Shown: piece after piece, positions 51,204 through 58,480 of the stretch | Layout: every line of letters starts with the position of its first letter | Position numbering within the stretch: the stretch's first letter is position 1 | Source of the DNA: Fibrobacter sp. UWR2 | Lineage (GTDB): Bacteria; Fibrobacterota; Fibrobacteria; Fibrobacterales; Fibrobacteraceae | Assembly: GCF_002210285.1 (NCBI RefSeq) | Contig: NZ_MWQE01000002.1 | Coordinates: 310,001-374,000 of the forward strand | Direction of reading: 5' to 3' | Length of the DNA stretch: 64,000 nucleotides | Notes under the pieces: model-generated | Database searches by the model: none | What the model was told of the DNA's origin: nothing | The model's input: only the letters and a program-made list of their open reading frames with translations | Program-made: the position numbers and the translations under genes

Positions 51204-52505
51204 TTAGCTGTGCAGGTATTCCACGATGGCGTCGTGGATCGTGGTGAACACGCTGCGCAGTTCGTCTTCATCCTCTTCGAGGAGCGTCACGCGGAAGCCC
51301 TTCAAGTCAGTGCAGAAGCTGGTACTCGGAACCACGCAGATGCCCTTCGCGCCCAGCAGGTAGTACACGAAGCGGTAGTCCAGGTTCGTGGTCTTGCTGC
51401 ACCATTCCTCCACCTTCTTCTTGATGATCGGGTTGTCAATCTTCAAGCTCTGGTGGCTGTTGAGCGTCCCTTCGCGGAAGATGATGGTGTTGTAGAATGC
51501 GCCGTAGGTCGGGTTGAAGTACAGTTCCGGAATGTCGGAAAGTATTTCGTTGATGATGGCACTGCGGCGGCCAATCTTCTCGTTCAGCGCGGTGCGGTGT
51601 TCGATAAAGCGCGGATCGCCCAGCACACGCGGAATGGTCATCTGCGGGAGCGTGGTCGAGCAGACTTCCACCATCTTCGCGTTGTCGATGGCGCGGCAGA
51701 AGGCGTCGAACTGTTCGTCCTTGTCGCGGTTGTAGTATTCGGCCCAGCCGCAACGAGCGCCCGGCCACGGGTATTCCTTGGAAATGCCCTTGAGCGCGAT
51801 GCCCGGAACGTCACCGATGTATTCGGCGAGAGCGTAGGCGTGGGCGCCGTTATAGGTAATCTTGTTGTAGATTTCGTCGCAGATGATGAACAGGTTGTAG
51901 CGCTTCGCGATGTCCACAATCTTCTTGAGGATGTCGAGCGGGTAGACCATGCCGGTCGGGTTGTCCGGGTTCAAGATGAGGATGCCCGCGATGCTCGGAT
52001 TGTACTTCACCTTGTTCTCGAGCTCATCCAGGTCCGGATACCAGTGGTTCTCGGGCTGGAGGCTGTAGGTGATGGGGGCCGTGTGGGCATGTGCCGCTTC
52101 GGCGGAGCTGTGGGTGGAGTAGGCCGGGGCCGGTCCGATGATGCGGGTGTTCATCGAGAGCAGGCCGTAGATGGTGGCGATGGCGTCACCGAGGCCGTTG
52201 AAGAACAGGATGTCGTCGACGTTGATCTGTGCGCCGCCGAGCTTGTTGTTCTCTTTTACCAGGAATTCGCGGGTCTCGAGCATGCCCTTGGAGGGGCAGT
52301 AGCCGTAGCTGCGGTTCGTCTTGACGAGGTCGACCACGATGTCCTTGATCCAGTCAGGAATCTGGCACTTCTTTTCGATCGGGTCGCCGATGTTTTCCCA
52401 GTGGATGGGGAGGCCGAGTGCCTTGAGCTGGTTTGCCTTCTTCACGATCTCGCGGATTTCGTAAGAGAGTTCCTTGGCACCTTCGCTCAAAAGTCTTCTG
52501 CGCAT
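51204..52505 (-). CDS. Alanine aminotransferase-like (AlaA-type) class I aminotransferase
   Basis: 433 residues. It resembles glutamate-pyruvate aminotransferase AlaA: LSYEIREIVKKANQLKALG, ENIGDPIEK, GYCPSKGMLETREFLV, ILNPDNPTGMVYPLDIL and FIICDEIYNKITY. The PLP Lys is in LKGISKEYPWPGARCGW, where PWPG replaces the usual YRVAG. Such enzymes make alanine from pyruvate with glutamate as donor. The ATG at 52505 has AGGAG 8 nt upstream. Upstream lie a TATAAT at about 52544-52549 and, further away, an alanine-rich leader peptide with a terminator, which supports an alanine-related role. The rlmL-type gene follows after 20 nt. Confidence 0.83.
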   Translation of the reverse strand: MRRRLLSEGAKELSYEIREIVKKANQLKALGLPIHWENIGDPIEKKCQIPDWIKDIVVDLVKTNRSYGYCPSKGMLETREFLVKENNKLGGAQINVDDILFFNGLGDAIATIYGLLSMNTRIIGPAPAYSTHSSAEAAHAHTAPITYSLQPENHWYPDLDELENKVKYNPSIAGILILNPDNPTGMVYPLDILKKIVDIAKRYNLFIICDEIYNKITYNGAHAYALAEYIGDVPGIALKGISKEYPWPGARCGWAEYYNRDKDEQFDAFCRAIDNAKMVEVCSTTLPQMTIPRVLGDPRFIEHRTALNEKIGRRSAIINEILSDIPELYFNPTYGAFYNTIIFREGTLNSHQSLKIDNPIIKKKVEEWCSKTTNLDYRFVYYLLGAKGICVVPSTSFCTDLKGFRVTLLEEDEDELRSVFTTIHDAIVEYLHS

Positions 52506-52616
52506 TTTATGCTCCTGTATAGGTATCGAAAATTCTTTTTGCGCTGTAATTATAGCATAAAATTGTTCAAGAATTTCCGTTGTTCCTTGTGGTTAGTGGT
52601 TAAAATGGGGGTAAAT

Positions 52617-52643
52617 AAAAAAAGCAGCTGTTTGCGGGGCTGC
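52617..52643 (-). terminator. Attenuator terminator upstream of the AlaA-type gene
   Basis: Minus strand GCAGC (52643-52639) pairs with GCTGC (52628-52624), extendable by two G-T pairs, and is followed by seven T residues (52623-52617). Its left arm is also part of a 10-bp alternative pairing with 52709-52700 (see the leader entry). Confidence 0.75.
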
Positions 52644-52672
52644 CCTTGAAACTTGCTATCTGGATTTTGGCG

Positions 52673-52786
52673 TTATGCCTTGCAGACTTTGGTTTCTCTG
52701 GACAGCCCCATAATAGCTCGGGCTGCTGCCGGGCTTGCTGCAATCGCTGCTGCTGCGATGAAGTTCTGTCCAAAGATTTTGCTCAT
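52673..52786 (-). CDS. Alanine-rich leader peptide (37 aa)
   Basis: ORF of 37 codons on the minus strand. Codons 11-24 encode AAAAIAASPAAARA: ten alanine codons in fourteen, all four GCN forms except one being used (mostly GCA). TTGACA (52823-52818), an 18-nt spacer and TATATT (52799-52794) form a near-consensus promoter whose start site falls at the ATG, so translation would be leaderless. The ORF ends at TAA 27 nt before segment 3 of the attenuator. The peptide itself is probably without function and acts as a sensor of alanyl-tRNA. Confidence 0.68.
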   Translation of the reverse strand: MSKIFGQNFIAAAAIAASPAAARAIMGLSRETKVCKA

Positions 52787-52793
52787 GTGCAGA

Positions 52794-52823
52794 AATATAG
52801 TTTGGGTATGGGTGTTTTGTCAA
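52794..52823 (-). promoter_or_regulatory. Near-consensus promoter TTGACA-18-TATATT
   Basis: TTGACA at 52823-52818 and TATATT at 52799-52794 on the minus strand; drives the alanine-rich leader. Confidence 0.8.
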
Positions 52824-52850
52824 GGTTGTTATTTACTGCGTTTAGATTTC

Positions 52851-52856
52851 TATATT
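52851..52856 (+). promoter_or_regulatory. -10 element TATATT of the HsdR-N gene
   Basis: TATATT ends 6 nt before the ATG at 52863, predicting a leaderless mRNA. It is divergent from the leader-peptide promoter about 30 nt away. Confidence 0.5.
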
Positions 52857-52862
52857 CAGGCC

Positions 52863-53276
52863 ATGACTCACGAGACCCTGTATGACCCGATCCGCAAGAA
52901 GGATGTTCCCGCCACGCCCGAAGAACACGTGCGCCAGGCGACTATCCGGTTCCTGCTGGACGTAGTCAAGGTGCCCGCACACCTGATAACGGTGGAGTTC
53001 GGGCTGTGCGCCATCGAACCTGCGACGGATGACCGCGTCGACATCATCGTCAACAATTTCCGTGAGGGCTCTCCGCTCGATAAGCCGTGGCTGCTGGTGG
53101 AATGCAAAGCCCCCGGCGAATACACGTGGGACTCACTGCAGGTGCAGCTCAACCGCTACCTGAAGGTCTTGACGCCCAAGTACGTAATGCTCGCGCTAGG
53201 CGATGCTACCGCCTATTTTGAATACGATGCGGCGACAAGACGCTTTTCAAAAATTGTCGGTTTACCCATTTTTTGA
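52863..53276 (+). CDS. Stand-alone HsdR N-terminal (HSDR_N_2) nuclease-fold protein
   Basis: 137 residues matching the N-terminal domain of type I restriction R subunits: TPEEHVRQATIRFLLDVVKVPAHLITVEFG, then DDRVDIIVNN and LLVECKAPGE, the D...ExK nuclease core, and VQLNRYLKVLTPKYVMLALG. No helicase domain, HsdM or HsdS gene is nearby, so it is not an ordinary type I system. Short proteins of this kind are widespread in FCB bacteria and may be housekeeping or phage-defence nucleases; the role is unknown. The frame is open upstream to 52653, but that stretch overlaps the divergent leader RNA; the ATG at 52863 gives the family start. Confidence 0.82.
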   Translation: MTHETLYDPIRKKDVPATPEEHVRQATIRFLLDVVKVPAHLITVEFGLCAIEPATDDRVDIIVNNFREGSPLDKPWLLVECKAPGEYTWDSLQVQLNRYLKVLTPKYVMLALGDATAYFEYDAATRRFSKIVGLPIF

Positions 53277-53395
53277 AATACGATTTTGTTCAAATCCACC
53301 CCTTATAAGGTGAAATATTCCGAATAAACTTAAAAAACACTTCCCTTTTACAAACATTTTTCTTTTTTCTTCTGATTTTCTACTGAAAAAAAGCA

Positions 53396-53401
53396 TATAT
53401 T
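53396..53401 (+). promoter_or_regulatory. -10 element TATATT before a GTG start
   Basis: TATATT ends 7 nt before the GTG at 53409; no ribosome site precedes that GTG, consistent with a leaderless transcript. Confidence 0.5.
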
Positions 53402-53408
53402 TTTTTCC

Positions 53409-54446
53409 GTGAAGGAAATGAGAAGAATTATTCTAGATGGAATACTCCTTGCTCTTGCAGGGGTGTTTTTTGCTTGTAATCAAGATAAGCCTGCTGAGAA
53501 AATCAAGCCGACAACCGTCGAGCAGGTTCAGCCTGGAAAGGTCGAACCGAGGAAAGACGTCAAGCTGATTCCGCCACCGGTTCCAATGGTCTATCGTGAC
53601 GAGAGGGTTGCTTCTTCGTCGGCCGATACAGTTCCAGCGGATCCGGTTTCGGCCGATATTGCAACTGCCGCGTCCGGGGCTCCTGAACCAGAATCTTCTT
53701 CTGAAGAAGTAGTCCTTTCTTCGTCGTCGAGTGCTCAGAGCGTTGCGCGCGTCGTTCCGGCTCCCATAGTCTCGTCTTCTTCGGAACCCGAACCGCCGCC
53801 GCCCGTTTACTGCGAAGAAGTGCCCGAAGGCGTTCTATGCGACAAGCGCGACGGCCAGATGTACAGGACCGTAACCATTGGCAGCCAGGTGTGGATGGCG
53901 CAGAACCTGAACTACAATGCCGAGAACAGCTGGTGCTACGACAACCAGAACGAAAGCTGCAAGATATACGGCAGGCTTTATTCCTGGACATCCGCAATGG
54001 GGCTCGATGATTCCTTTGCGACGACATCGGCGGCTGCGCAACTGACAAAGGAACACCAGGGTGTGTGCCCCGACGGCTTCCACATGCCGACCAGTGCCGA
54101 CATGAAGGCGCTTATCGCCTACATGAAGAAGCACAACAAGTTTGAAAAGGAAAGGTCCGGTACGCTCCTCAAGATGAAGTTCTCCTGGATGAACAGCGAG
54201 GAATGGCCCGAAGGTACGGATCGATTCGGGTTCGGCGCGATGGCTTCCGGATTCAGGAACTCGAAGGGCGTATTCAGGGAATTGGGCAAGGATGCCGATT
54301 TTTGGGTCGCCGAAGAGAGCAAGGCTTCGGCTTCGCATGCTCCGTACTGGAACCTCTACTACGATAATGACGAGTTCCTCGGCGATTACAGCAAGAGCAA
54401 GCTGTATGCGTATTCAGTACGCTGCCTGAAGAACAAGAAACACTAA
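53409..54446 (+). CDS. FISUMP-domain lipoprotein
   Basis: 345 residues. Lipoprotein signal ILLALAGVFFAC (Cys about residue 23), then a ~110-residue Pro/Ser/Glu-rich low-complexity linker with SSS clusters, then a FISUMP domain from about residue 140: KRDGQMYRTVTIGSQVWMAQNLNYN, CKIYGRLYSWTSAMG, CPDGFHMPTSADM and terminal YSVRCLKNK. Compared with the smaller relative at 29975 it adds the anchor and linker, so the domain is displayed away from the membrane. The GTG at 53409 is favoured by promoter position; an ATG three codons later is possible. Ligand unknown. Confidence 0.82.
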   Translation: MKEMRRIILDGILLALAGVFFACNQDKPAEKIKPTTVEQVQPGKVEPRKDVKLIPPPVPMVYRDERVASSSADTVPADPVSADIATAASGAPEPESSSEEVVLSSSSSAQSVARVVPAPIVSSSSEPEPPPPVYCEEVPEGVLCDKRDGQMYRTVTIGSQVWMAQNLNYNAENSWCYDNQNESCKIYGRLYSWTSAMGLDDSFATTSAAAQLTKEHQGVCPDGFHMPTSADMKALIAYMKKHNKFEKERSGTLLKMKFSWMNSEEWPEGTDRFGFGAMASGFRNSKGVFRELGKDADFWVAEESKASASHAPYWNLYYDNDEFLGDYSKSKLYAYSVRCLKNKKH

Positions 54447-54510
54447 AAACAAGAAATACCAATAAGATGGCGAATCGAGTTCGCCATGACGATGCTCTCA
54501 ATGCAAAAAG

Positions 54511-54540
54511 AAATCCCGCTTAATGCGGGATTTAATTTTT
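54511..54540. terminator. Bidirectional terminator between FISUMP lipoprotein and serS
   Basis: AAATCCCGC / GCGGGATTT perfect 9-bp stem with a TTAAT loop, A-rich before and T-rich after. Confidence 0.88.
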
Positions 54541-54576
54541 ATGGAGTGATGGGCGCGAAGGTGTTCGCGTTTTGCC

Positions 54577-55863
54577 TTACTTCTTCGGCTCGATGACTTC
54601 CATGCCGCCCATGTACGGACGCAGCACTTCAGGGATCTTGAGCGAGCCGTCCTTCTGCTGGTAGTTGTCGCAGATGCCGACCATCACGCGCGGCGTTGCA
54701 AGGCCAGAACCATTCAGCGTATGCACGTAGACGTTCTTGCCGCCGATCTTCGTCTTGATGTTGGCGCGGCGTGCCTGGTAGTCTTCGAAGTTGCTGCAGG
54801 AGCTGACTTCGAGCCACTTCTTTTCGACCGGGGCGTAGACTTCGAGGTCGTAGCATTTGGCGGCACCGAAACCGAGGTCGCCCTTGCAGAGGGCCAGACG
54901 GTGGTAGGGGAGGCCAAGCTTTTCCAAAAGCATTTCGCCAAAGCGGGTGAGTTCTTCGTGGTCTTCGTAGCTACGTTCCGGGTGGGCGAAGTAGACCATT
55001 TCCACCTTGTTGAACTGGTGCAGACGGAGGAGACCGCGGGTGTCCTTGCCGTAGGAGCCGGCTTCGCGGCGGAAGCAGGCGGAGTAGGCGCAGATGCGCT
55101 TCGGGAGTTCGGATTCCGGAATCACTTCGCCGGCGTAAAGGTTGGTCAGAGGCACTTCTGCGGTCGGGATGAGGAACAGGTCGTCGTCCTTGTCGCAGCG
55201 GTACATGTCTTCTTCGAACTTCGGGAGCTGGCCGGTGCCACGCATGGTATTGCGGGTCACGAGGTACGGCGGCGTGAATTCTTCGAAGCCGTTCTTCATG
55301 TGTTCGTCGAGGAAGAACTGGATGAGGGCGCGTTCCAGGCGGGAACCCCAGCCGCGGTAGACCGGGAAGCCGGAACCGGAAATCTTGGCGCCACGTTCAA
55401 AGTCAAAGATGCCGAGGCGTTCGCCGAGGGTCTTGTGGTCCACGCGGGCGAAGTCATCGTTCTTGGTGTAGTAGTCGGCAGGAATCGGGCCGTCCTTCTC
55501 CACCACGTTGTCCGAGCTGTCCTTGCCTTCCGGGGAACGCGGGGCAATGTTCGGCACGTGCATGAGCATTTCGGTCTGCTTGTAGTCGAGGTCCTTGAGC
55601 TTTTTGTCGAGTTCGTCGATCTTGTCGCCGAGGGCGCGCATGGCGGCAACGGCCTCGTCGGCGTTCTCGCCCTTCTTCTTGAGGTCGCCGATGCGCTTGG
55701 ATTCGGCGTTGCGTTCGCTCTTGAGGCGTTCCACTTCGGTGAGGAGCGGGCGGCGTTCGTTATCGATGGCGAGGACGTCCTTCAGGCTCACGGTCGTGTA
55801 CTTCTTTTCGGTTTCAGCAATGTAGTATTCCGGATTTTCGCGGATTTTCTTGATGTCAAGCAT
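54577..55863 (-). CDS. serS: Seryl-tRNA synthetase
   Basis: 428 residues. The N-terminal coiled-coil arm (about 30-105, with SERNAESKRIGDLKKKGENA) binds the long variable arm of tRNA-Ser. The class II core has motif 2 (FRREAGSYGKDTRGLLRLHQFNKVE) and motif 3 (GSGLATPRVMVGICDNYQ), with the Ser/ATP pocket residues in TAEVPLTN. Length is standard. It has its own promoter region (TATATT about 45 nt upstream) and a GAGG ribosome site, and follows the ABC exporter gene on the same strand by 67 nt. Confidence 0.97.
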   Translation of the reverse strand: MLDIKKIRENPEYYIAETEKKYTTVSLKDVLAIDNERRPLLTEVERLKSERNAESKRIGDLKKKGENADEAVAAMRALGDKIDELDKKLKDLDYKQTEMLMHVPNIAPRSPEGKDSSDNVVEKDGPIPADYYTKNDDFARVDHKTLGERLGIFDFERGAKISGSGFPVYRGWGSRLERALIQFFLDEHMKNGFEEFTPPYLVTRNTMRGTGQLPKFEEDMYRCDKDDDLFLIPTAEVPLTNLYAGEVIPESELPKRICAYSACFRREAGSYGKDTRGLLRLHQFNKVEMVYFAHPERSYEDHEELTRFGEMLLEKLGLPYHRLALCKGDLGFGAAKCYDLEVYAPVEKKWLEVSSCSNFEDYQARRANIKTKIGGKNVYVHTLNGSGLATPRVMVGICDNYQQKDGSLKIPEVLRPYMGGMEVIEPKK

Positions 55864-55930
55864 TTTATGCCTCGGATGATAAAAATTTTACGCGGAGAAT
55901 ATAGAAAAAAAGCCGCGGGCCGAGTCAGCG

Positions 55931-57574
55931 TCAGACCCGCACAATCTCGTCGCAGAGGGTGCAGATGGCGGTTCGGTGGGTAATGAAGATCATCGTCTTC
56001 TCGGGGTAGGCGGCGAAAAGGCGGGTGTACAGTTCTCGCTCGGTTTCCTCGTCGAGCGAAGCGCTGATTTCGTCGAGCAACAGGATGCTGCCCGAACGCA
56101 GGAGCCCGCGTGCGATGGCGATACGCTGTGCCTGGCCCTCGCTGAGCCCGCCTCCGCGTTCCCCGAGTTCGGAATCAAGGCCATCGGGGAGTTCGAACAC
56201 AAAATCCGCACAGGCGGTATGCAGTACGGCCTTCAGCTCGTCGTCGGTAGCATTGGGCCTTGCAAGCAGCAGGTTGTACCGGATGGAGCCGCTCATGAGC
56301 GTGTTGCCCTGCGGAACGTATACGAAGTTCGCGCGCGTGGATTTGCCTGCCTGAATGCTCGTAGCTGGTTTGTCGCCCGAGTAAGACTGCGCTTCATAAA
56401 CCGAGACATTCCCGAGAGTGGGCTCGACAAACCCGAGCATGAGCCGGAAAAGCGTTGTCTTTCCTGCGCCGGTTTCACCCAGGAGCGCCGTCTTTGTTCC
56501 CGGCTTAAAGTCGTGCGAAAAGTGCTCGATTATCTCGCGGTCGCCCTTTGCGTACCTGAACGTGACATCGTCGAACCGAATGCCCGCGCTATTCAAAATT
56601 TGATTATCCGTCCGGGGTTCATTACTTTCATCTGTCTGCAGTTCCTCAAGGCGGTCGATACTTGCTGTGGAGTGTATGACCTGCGGGGTCATGTTCAGGA
56701 GCGAAAGAATTGGCTGCTGGATTTGACCTACGAGTTGCAGGAACGATGTCATCACGCCAAAAGTGATGGTTCCGTGATAGAGCCCGAGGCCGCCCCAGAT
56801 GAATGCGGCGAGGTAGCCGAACCCGAAGGCGATACCCAGCATGAACCTCGTGATGACGGAAAAACGCGTGCGTCGCAGTACGTTGCCCCGGAGTTCCTGC
56901 TGCATGGAATCGAGACGGTCGGCAACCCACTGTTCGCTCCCGAGGGAACGCAGGACCGCGTTGTATTCGACGCCTTCCTGCACGTGCATCTGTATCTGGC
57001 TTTCCTTTTCGCGGATGTCGAGGGTCATGCGCTTGAGTTTGCGTGCGACGAACTTGCCGAGGATGATGGCGAGCGGGGTGAAGATGACAAGTGCCCAGGC
57101 GAGCCAGGCGTCGAAGAAACGCATGAGGAGGAATGCACCCAGCAGCTGGATGCCTGTCACGACCATCTGCGGGACTGTTTCTGCGATTACGCCTGAAACA
57201 GAATCGATGTCCTTGGACAGGCGCGAGGTGATATCGCCGGAGTGGAGCTCATTCTCGTCGAAAAGCCTTCTGGAAAAGAGTTTCGAGAACAGGCTGAGAC
57301 GCAGTTCGTTCGACTTGCAGGTCGATGCTACTGTCGTCATGTAGAAGTAAACCTGGCGGAGCAATATGCGGCCGAGTACCGTGAGCGCAAGCAGGATAAT
57401 CATCTGCACGATATCATCCTTGCTGCCCGTATGGATGGTCTCGTCGATAAACCGCTTGGAGAGCCATACCATCAGGAGTCCGAGCCCGACCTGAGCGGTC
57501 CCGAACAGGATACGCACCGAACTATTCAGGCGCGTCCCTCGCGTATTCTGCCATAGCCAGGCTACGTACTTCAT
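55931..57574 (-). CDS. ABC exporter (fused permease-ATPase) of the PqqD operon
   Basis: 547 residues. Six-helix exporter domain (1-310) starting MKYVAWLWQNTRG, then an ATPase domain with Walker A GETGAGKTT, signature LSEGQAQRIAIARGLL, Walker B ILLLDEISASLD and the H-loop ITHR. No peptidase C39 domain. The ATG at 57574 overlaps the PqqD stop as ATGA; an ATG eight codons upstream is less likely. In lasso and related peptide clusters an exporter of this type (D protein) sends out the mature product, and here it shares an operon with PqqD, a peptidase and a kinase-like gene. Substrate is inferred from context. Confidence 0.85.
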   Translation of the reverse strand: MKYVAWLWQNTRGTRLNSSVRILFGTAQVGLGLLMVWLSKRFIDETIHTGSKDDIVQMIILLALTVLGRILLRQVYFYMTTVASTCKSNELRLSLFSKLFSRRLFDENELHSGDITSRLSKDIDSVSGVIAETVPQMVVTGIQLLGAFLLMRFFDAWLAWALVIFTPLAIILGKFVARKLKRMTLDIREKESQIQMHVQEGVEYNAVLRSLGSEQWVADRLDSMQQELRGNVLRRTRFSVITRFMLGIAFGFGYLAAFIWGGLGLYHGTITFGVMTSFLQLVGQIQQPILSLLNMTPQVIHSTASIDRLEELQTDESNEPRTDNQILNSAGIRFDDVTFRYAKGDREIIEHFSHDFKPGTKTALLGETGAGKTTLFRLMLGFVEPTLGNVSVYEAQSYSGDKPATSIQAGKSTRANFVYVPQGNTLMSGSIRYNLLLARPNATDDELKAVLHTACADFVFELPDGLDSELGERGGGLSEGQAQRIAIARGLLRSGSILLLDEISASLDEETERELYTRLFAAYPEKTMIFITHRTAICTLCDEIVRV

Positions 57575-57840
57575 TCTACGACGCCGACCTTCTTCCATTC
57601 GCCGACGATGGAATTCACGTCGGCAATAGCCTGTTCGCGTGCCACGTCGTATTCTTCACAGAGGGCGTCGGTGAGGGAATCTACGGAAAAGTCTCCCTGT
57701 TCGCCGGCCTTTTTCCAGAGGAATGCCGCCGTCTCGTTGAGGCACAGGAGACGCCCGAAGTCGAGTGCCCCGATGCCTTCTCCCATGATGACCTGTTCGC
57801 CGCACACGTCGCGCAGCACGAATCCTTCTTTCAGTTTCAT
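57571..57840 (-). CDS. PqqD-family peptide-recognition protein
   Basis: 89 residues from MKLKEGFVLRDVCGEQVIMG. It is the PqqD/RRE winged-helix type: beta strands VLRDVCGEQVIMGEG, the LCLNETAAFLWKKAGEQG turn and helices ending EWKKVGVVE. RREs bind leader peptides of ribosomally made natural products and present them to modifying enzymes. The ATG at 57840 overlaps the peptidase stop (ATGA) and gives the family's usual length; the longer frame is rejected. Discrete PqqD proteins next to a peptidase and exporter occur in lasso-peptide loci (B1), but no lasso cyclase or transglutaminase-type peptidase gene is present here. Confidence 0.88.
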   Translation of the reverse strand: MKLKEGFVLRDVCGEQVIMGEGIGALDFGRLLCLNETAAFLWKKAGEQGDFSVDSLTDALCEEYDVAREQAIADVNSIVGEWKKVGVVE

Positions 57841-58295
57841 AAGCTTTTTACCTTGCGGATAATGCGATATACCAATAGTAGCCATTTTCTGATGGGCTTG
57901 AGCCTGCCCCAGAGCCTGGCGCGGCGACGAGCCGACGCAGAAACGAGCGAGCGCCTCTTTCCGCCGGCGCTCACTACGTAGGTGGCTGCTGCCTTGATGT
58001 CTTGCCGGCTGCAGTGCTCGACTCCGTAGAGATTCCCGTCGCCCATGAGCGTAACGTGCTCGCCGTCTATTTTAACAATGCGGTGGATGACATAGCGGCA
58101 GTTTTCCACGTAGGCGAGGACGACGTCTCCGACCTGTATGGCAAGCGGCTTTTCGAGAATGACGCTTTCACGCCCGCCGACGATAAACGGGAGCATGCTC
58201 CTGCCGTTGACGGGGAAGGTGACCGATATTCCTTCGCTCACGAGCCGGATGGCCTCGGAAAGAATTGCGCTATCGCTTGCCAAAGCCTGTTCCAT
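57837..58295 (-). CDS. S24/S26-family peptidase-like protein
   Basis: 152 residues with the signal-peptidase/LexA catalytic fold: VTFPVNGRSMLPFIVGG contains the nucleophile Ser (SM), and CRYVIHRIVKIDGEHVTLMGDGN is the second conserved block. The classical general-base Lys at that block is replaced by His/Arg (VIHRIV), as in SipW and archaeal signal peptidases. A basic C-terminal helix (RLKPIRKWLLLVYRIIRKVKSL) could be a membrane anchor. It is a good candidate for the leader-removing protease of the neighbouring RRE/exporter set. It starts 2 nt after the C-terminal remnant of the kinase gene and overlaps PqqD. Confidence 0.8.
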   Translation of the reverse strand: MEQALASDSAILSEAIRLVSEGISVTFPVNGRSMLPFIVGGRESVILEKPLAIQVGDVVLAYVENCRYVIHRIVKIDGEHVTLMGDGNLYGVEHCSRQDIKAAATYVVSAGGKRRSLVSASARRRARLWGRLKPIRKWLLLVYRIIRKVKSL

Positions 58296-58296
58296 G

Positions 58297-58480
58297 CTAA
58301 GAAACCTTTATGGCGTTATGGCATGTCCTTGCAGCATCACCATCGGGCAGGCACTGCAGGTGCCATACACGGGCATCGCGTGCAATCGCATTTTCGGTAT
58401 TGTGTAGCCCGTCGGCAATTTTACGGTCCCAGCGCTTGCCGGATATGCTCGTGAGGATAGCCGGCAAGCGCTGGGACCCC
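58297..58480 (-). pseudogene. Out-of-frame C-terminal part of the HprK-like kinase
   Basis: In a second reading frame the sequence from about 58480 to 58297 encodes ...PAILTSISGKRWDRKIADG, later VWHLQCLPDGDAARTCHN, a convincing family C terminus (S-x-x-WD, IADGL, LxCLPD). It fits onto the upstream kinase frame if one base of the four-base C run at 58477-58480 (plus strand) is removed. It ends 2 nt before the peptidase start, as an intact operon gene would. So the kinase gene is broken, or uses a frameshift, or the run is a sequencing error. Confidence 0.7.

Larger units (their letters stand above)
52617..52793 (-). promoter_or_regulatory. Candidate alanine attenuator (leader RNA)
   Basis: The leader has four segments. 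Segment 1 CTTTGGACAG (52775-52766) pairs with CTGTCCAGAG (52705-52696). The overlapping segment 2 GGGGCTGTCC (52709-52700) can instead pair over ten positions with segment 3 GGGCAGCCCC (52645-52636), which contains the left arm of the terminator (segments 3:4). The alanine codons lie between segments 1 and 2. This is the 1:2 / 2:3 / 3:4 logic of amino-acid attenuators: stalling on Ala codons should block 1:2, favour 2:3 and allow transcription into the AlaA-type gene. Inferred from base pairing only. Confidence 0.7.

Noticed and set aside
52653..52862. Upstream extension of the HsdR-N protein
   Set aside because: It overlaps the divergent promoter and leader RNA and is not part of the family; the ATG at 52863 fits the promoter.
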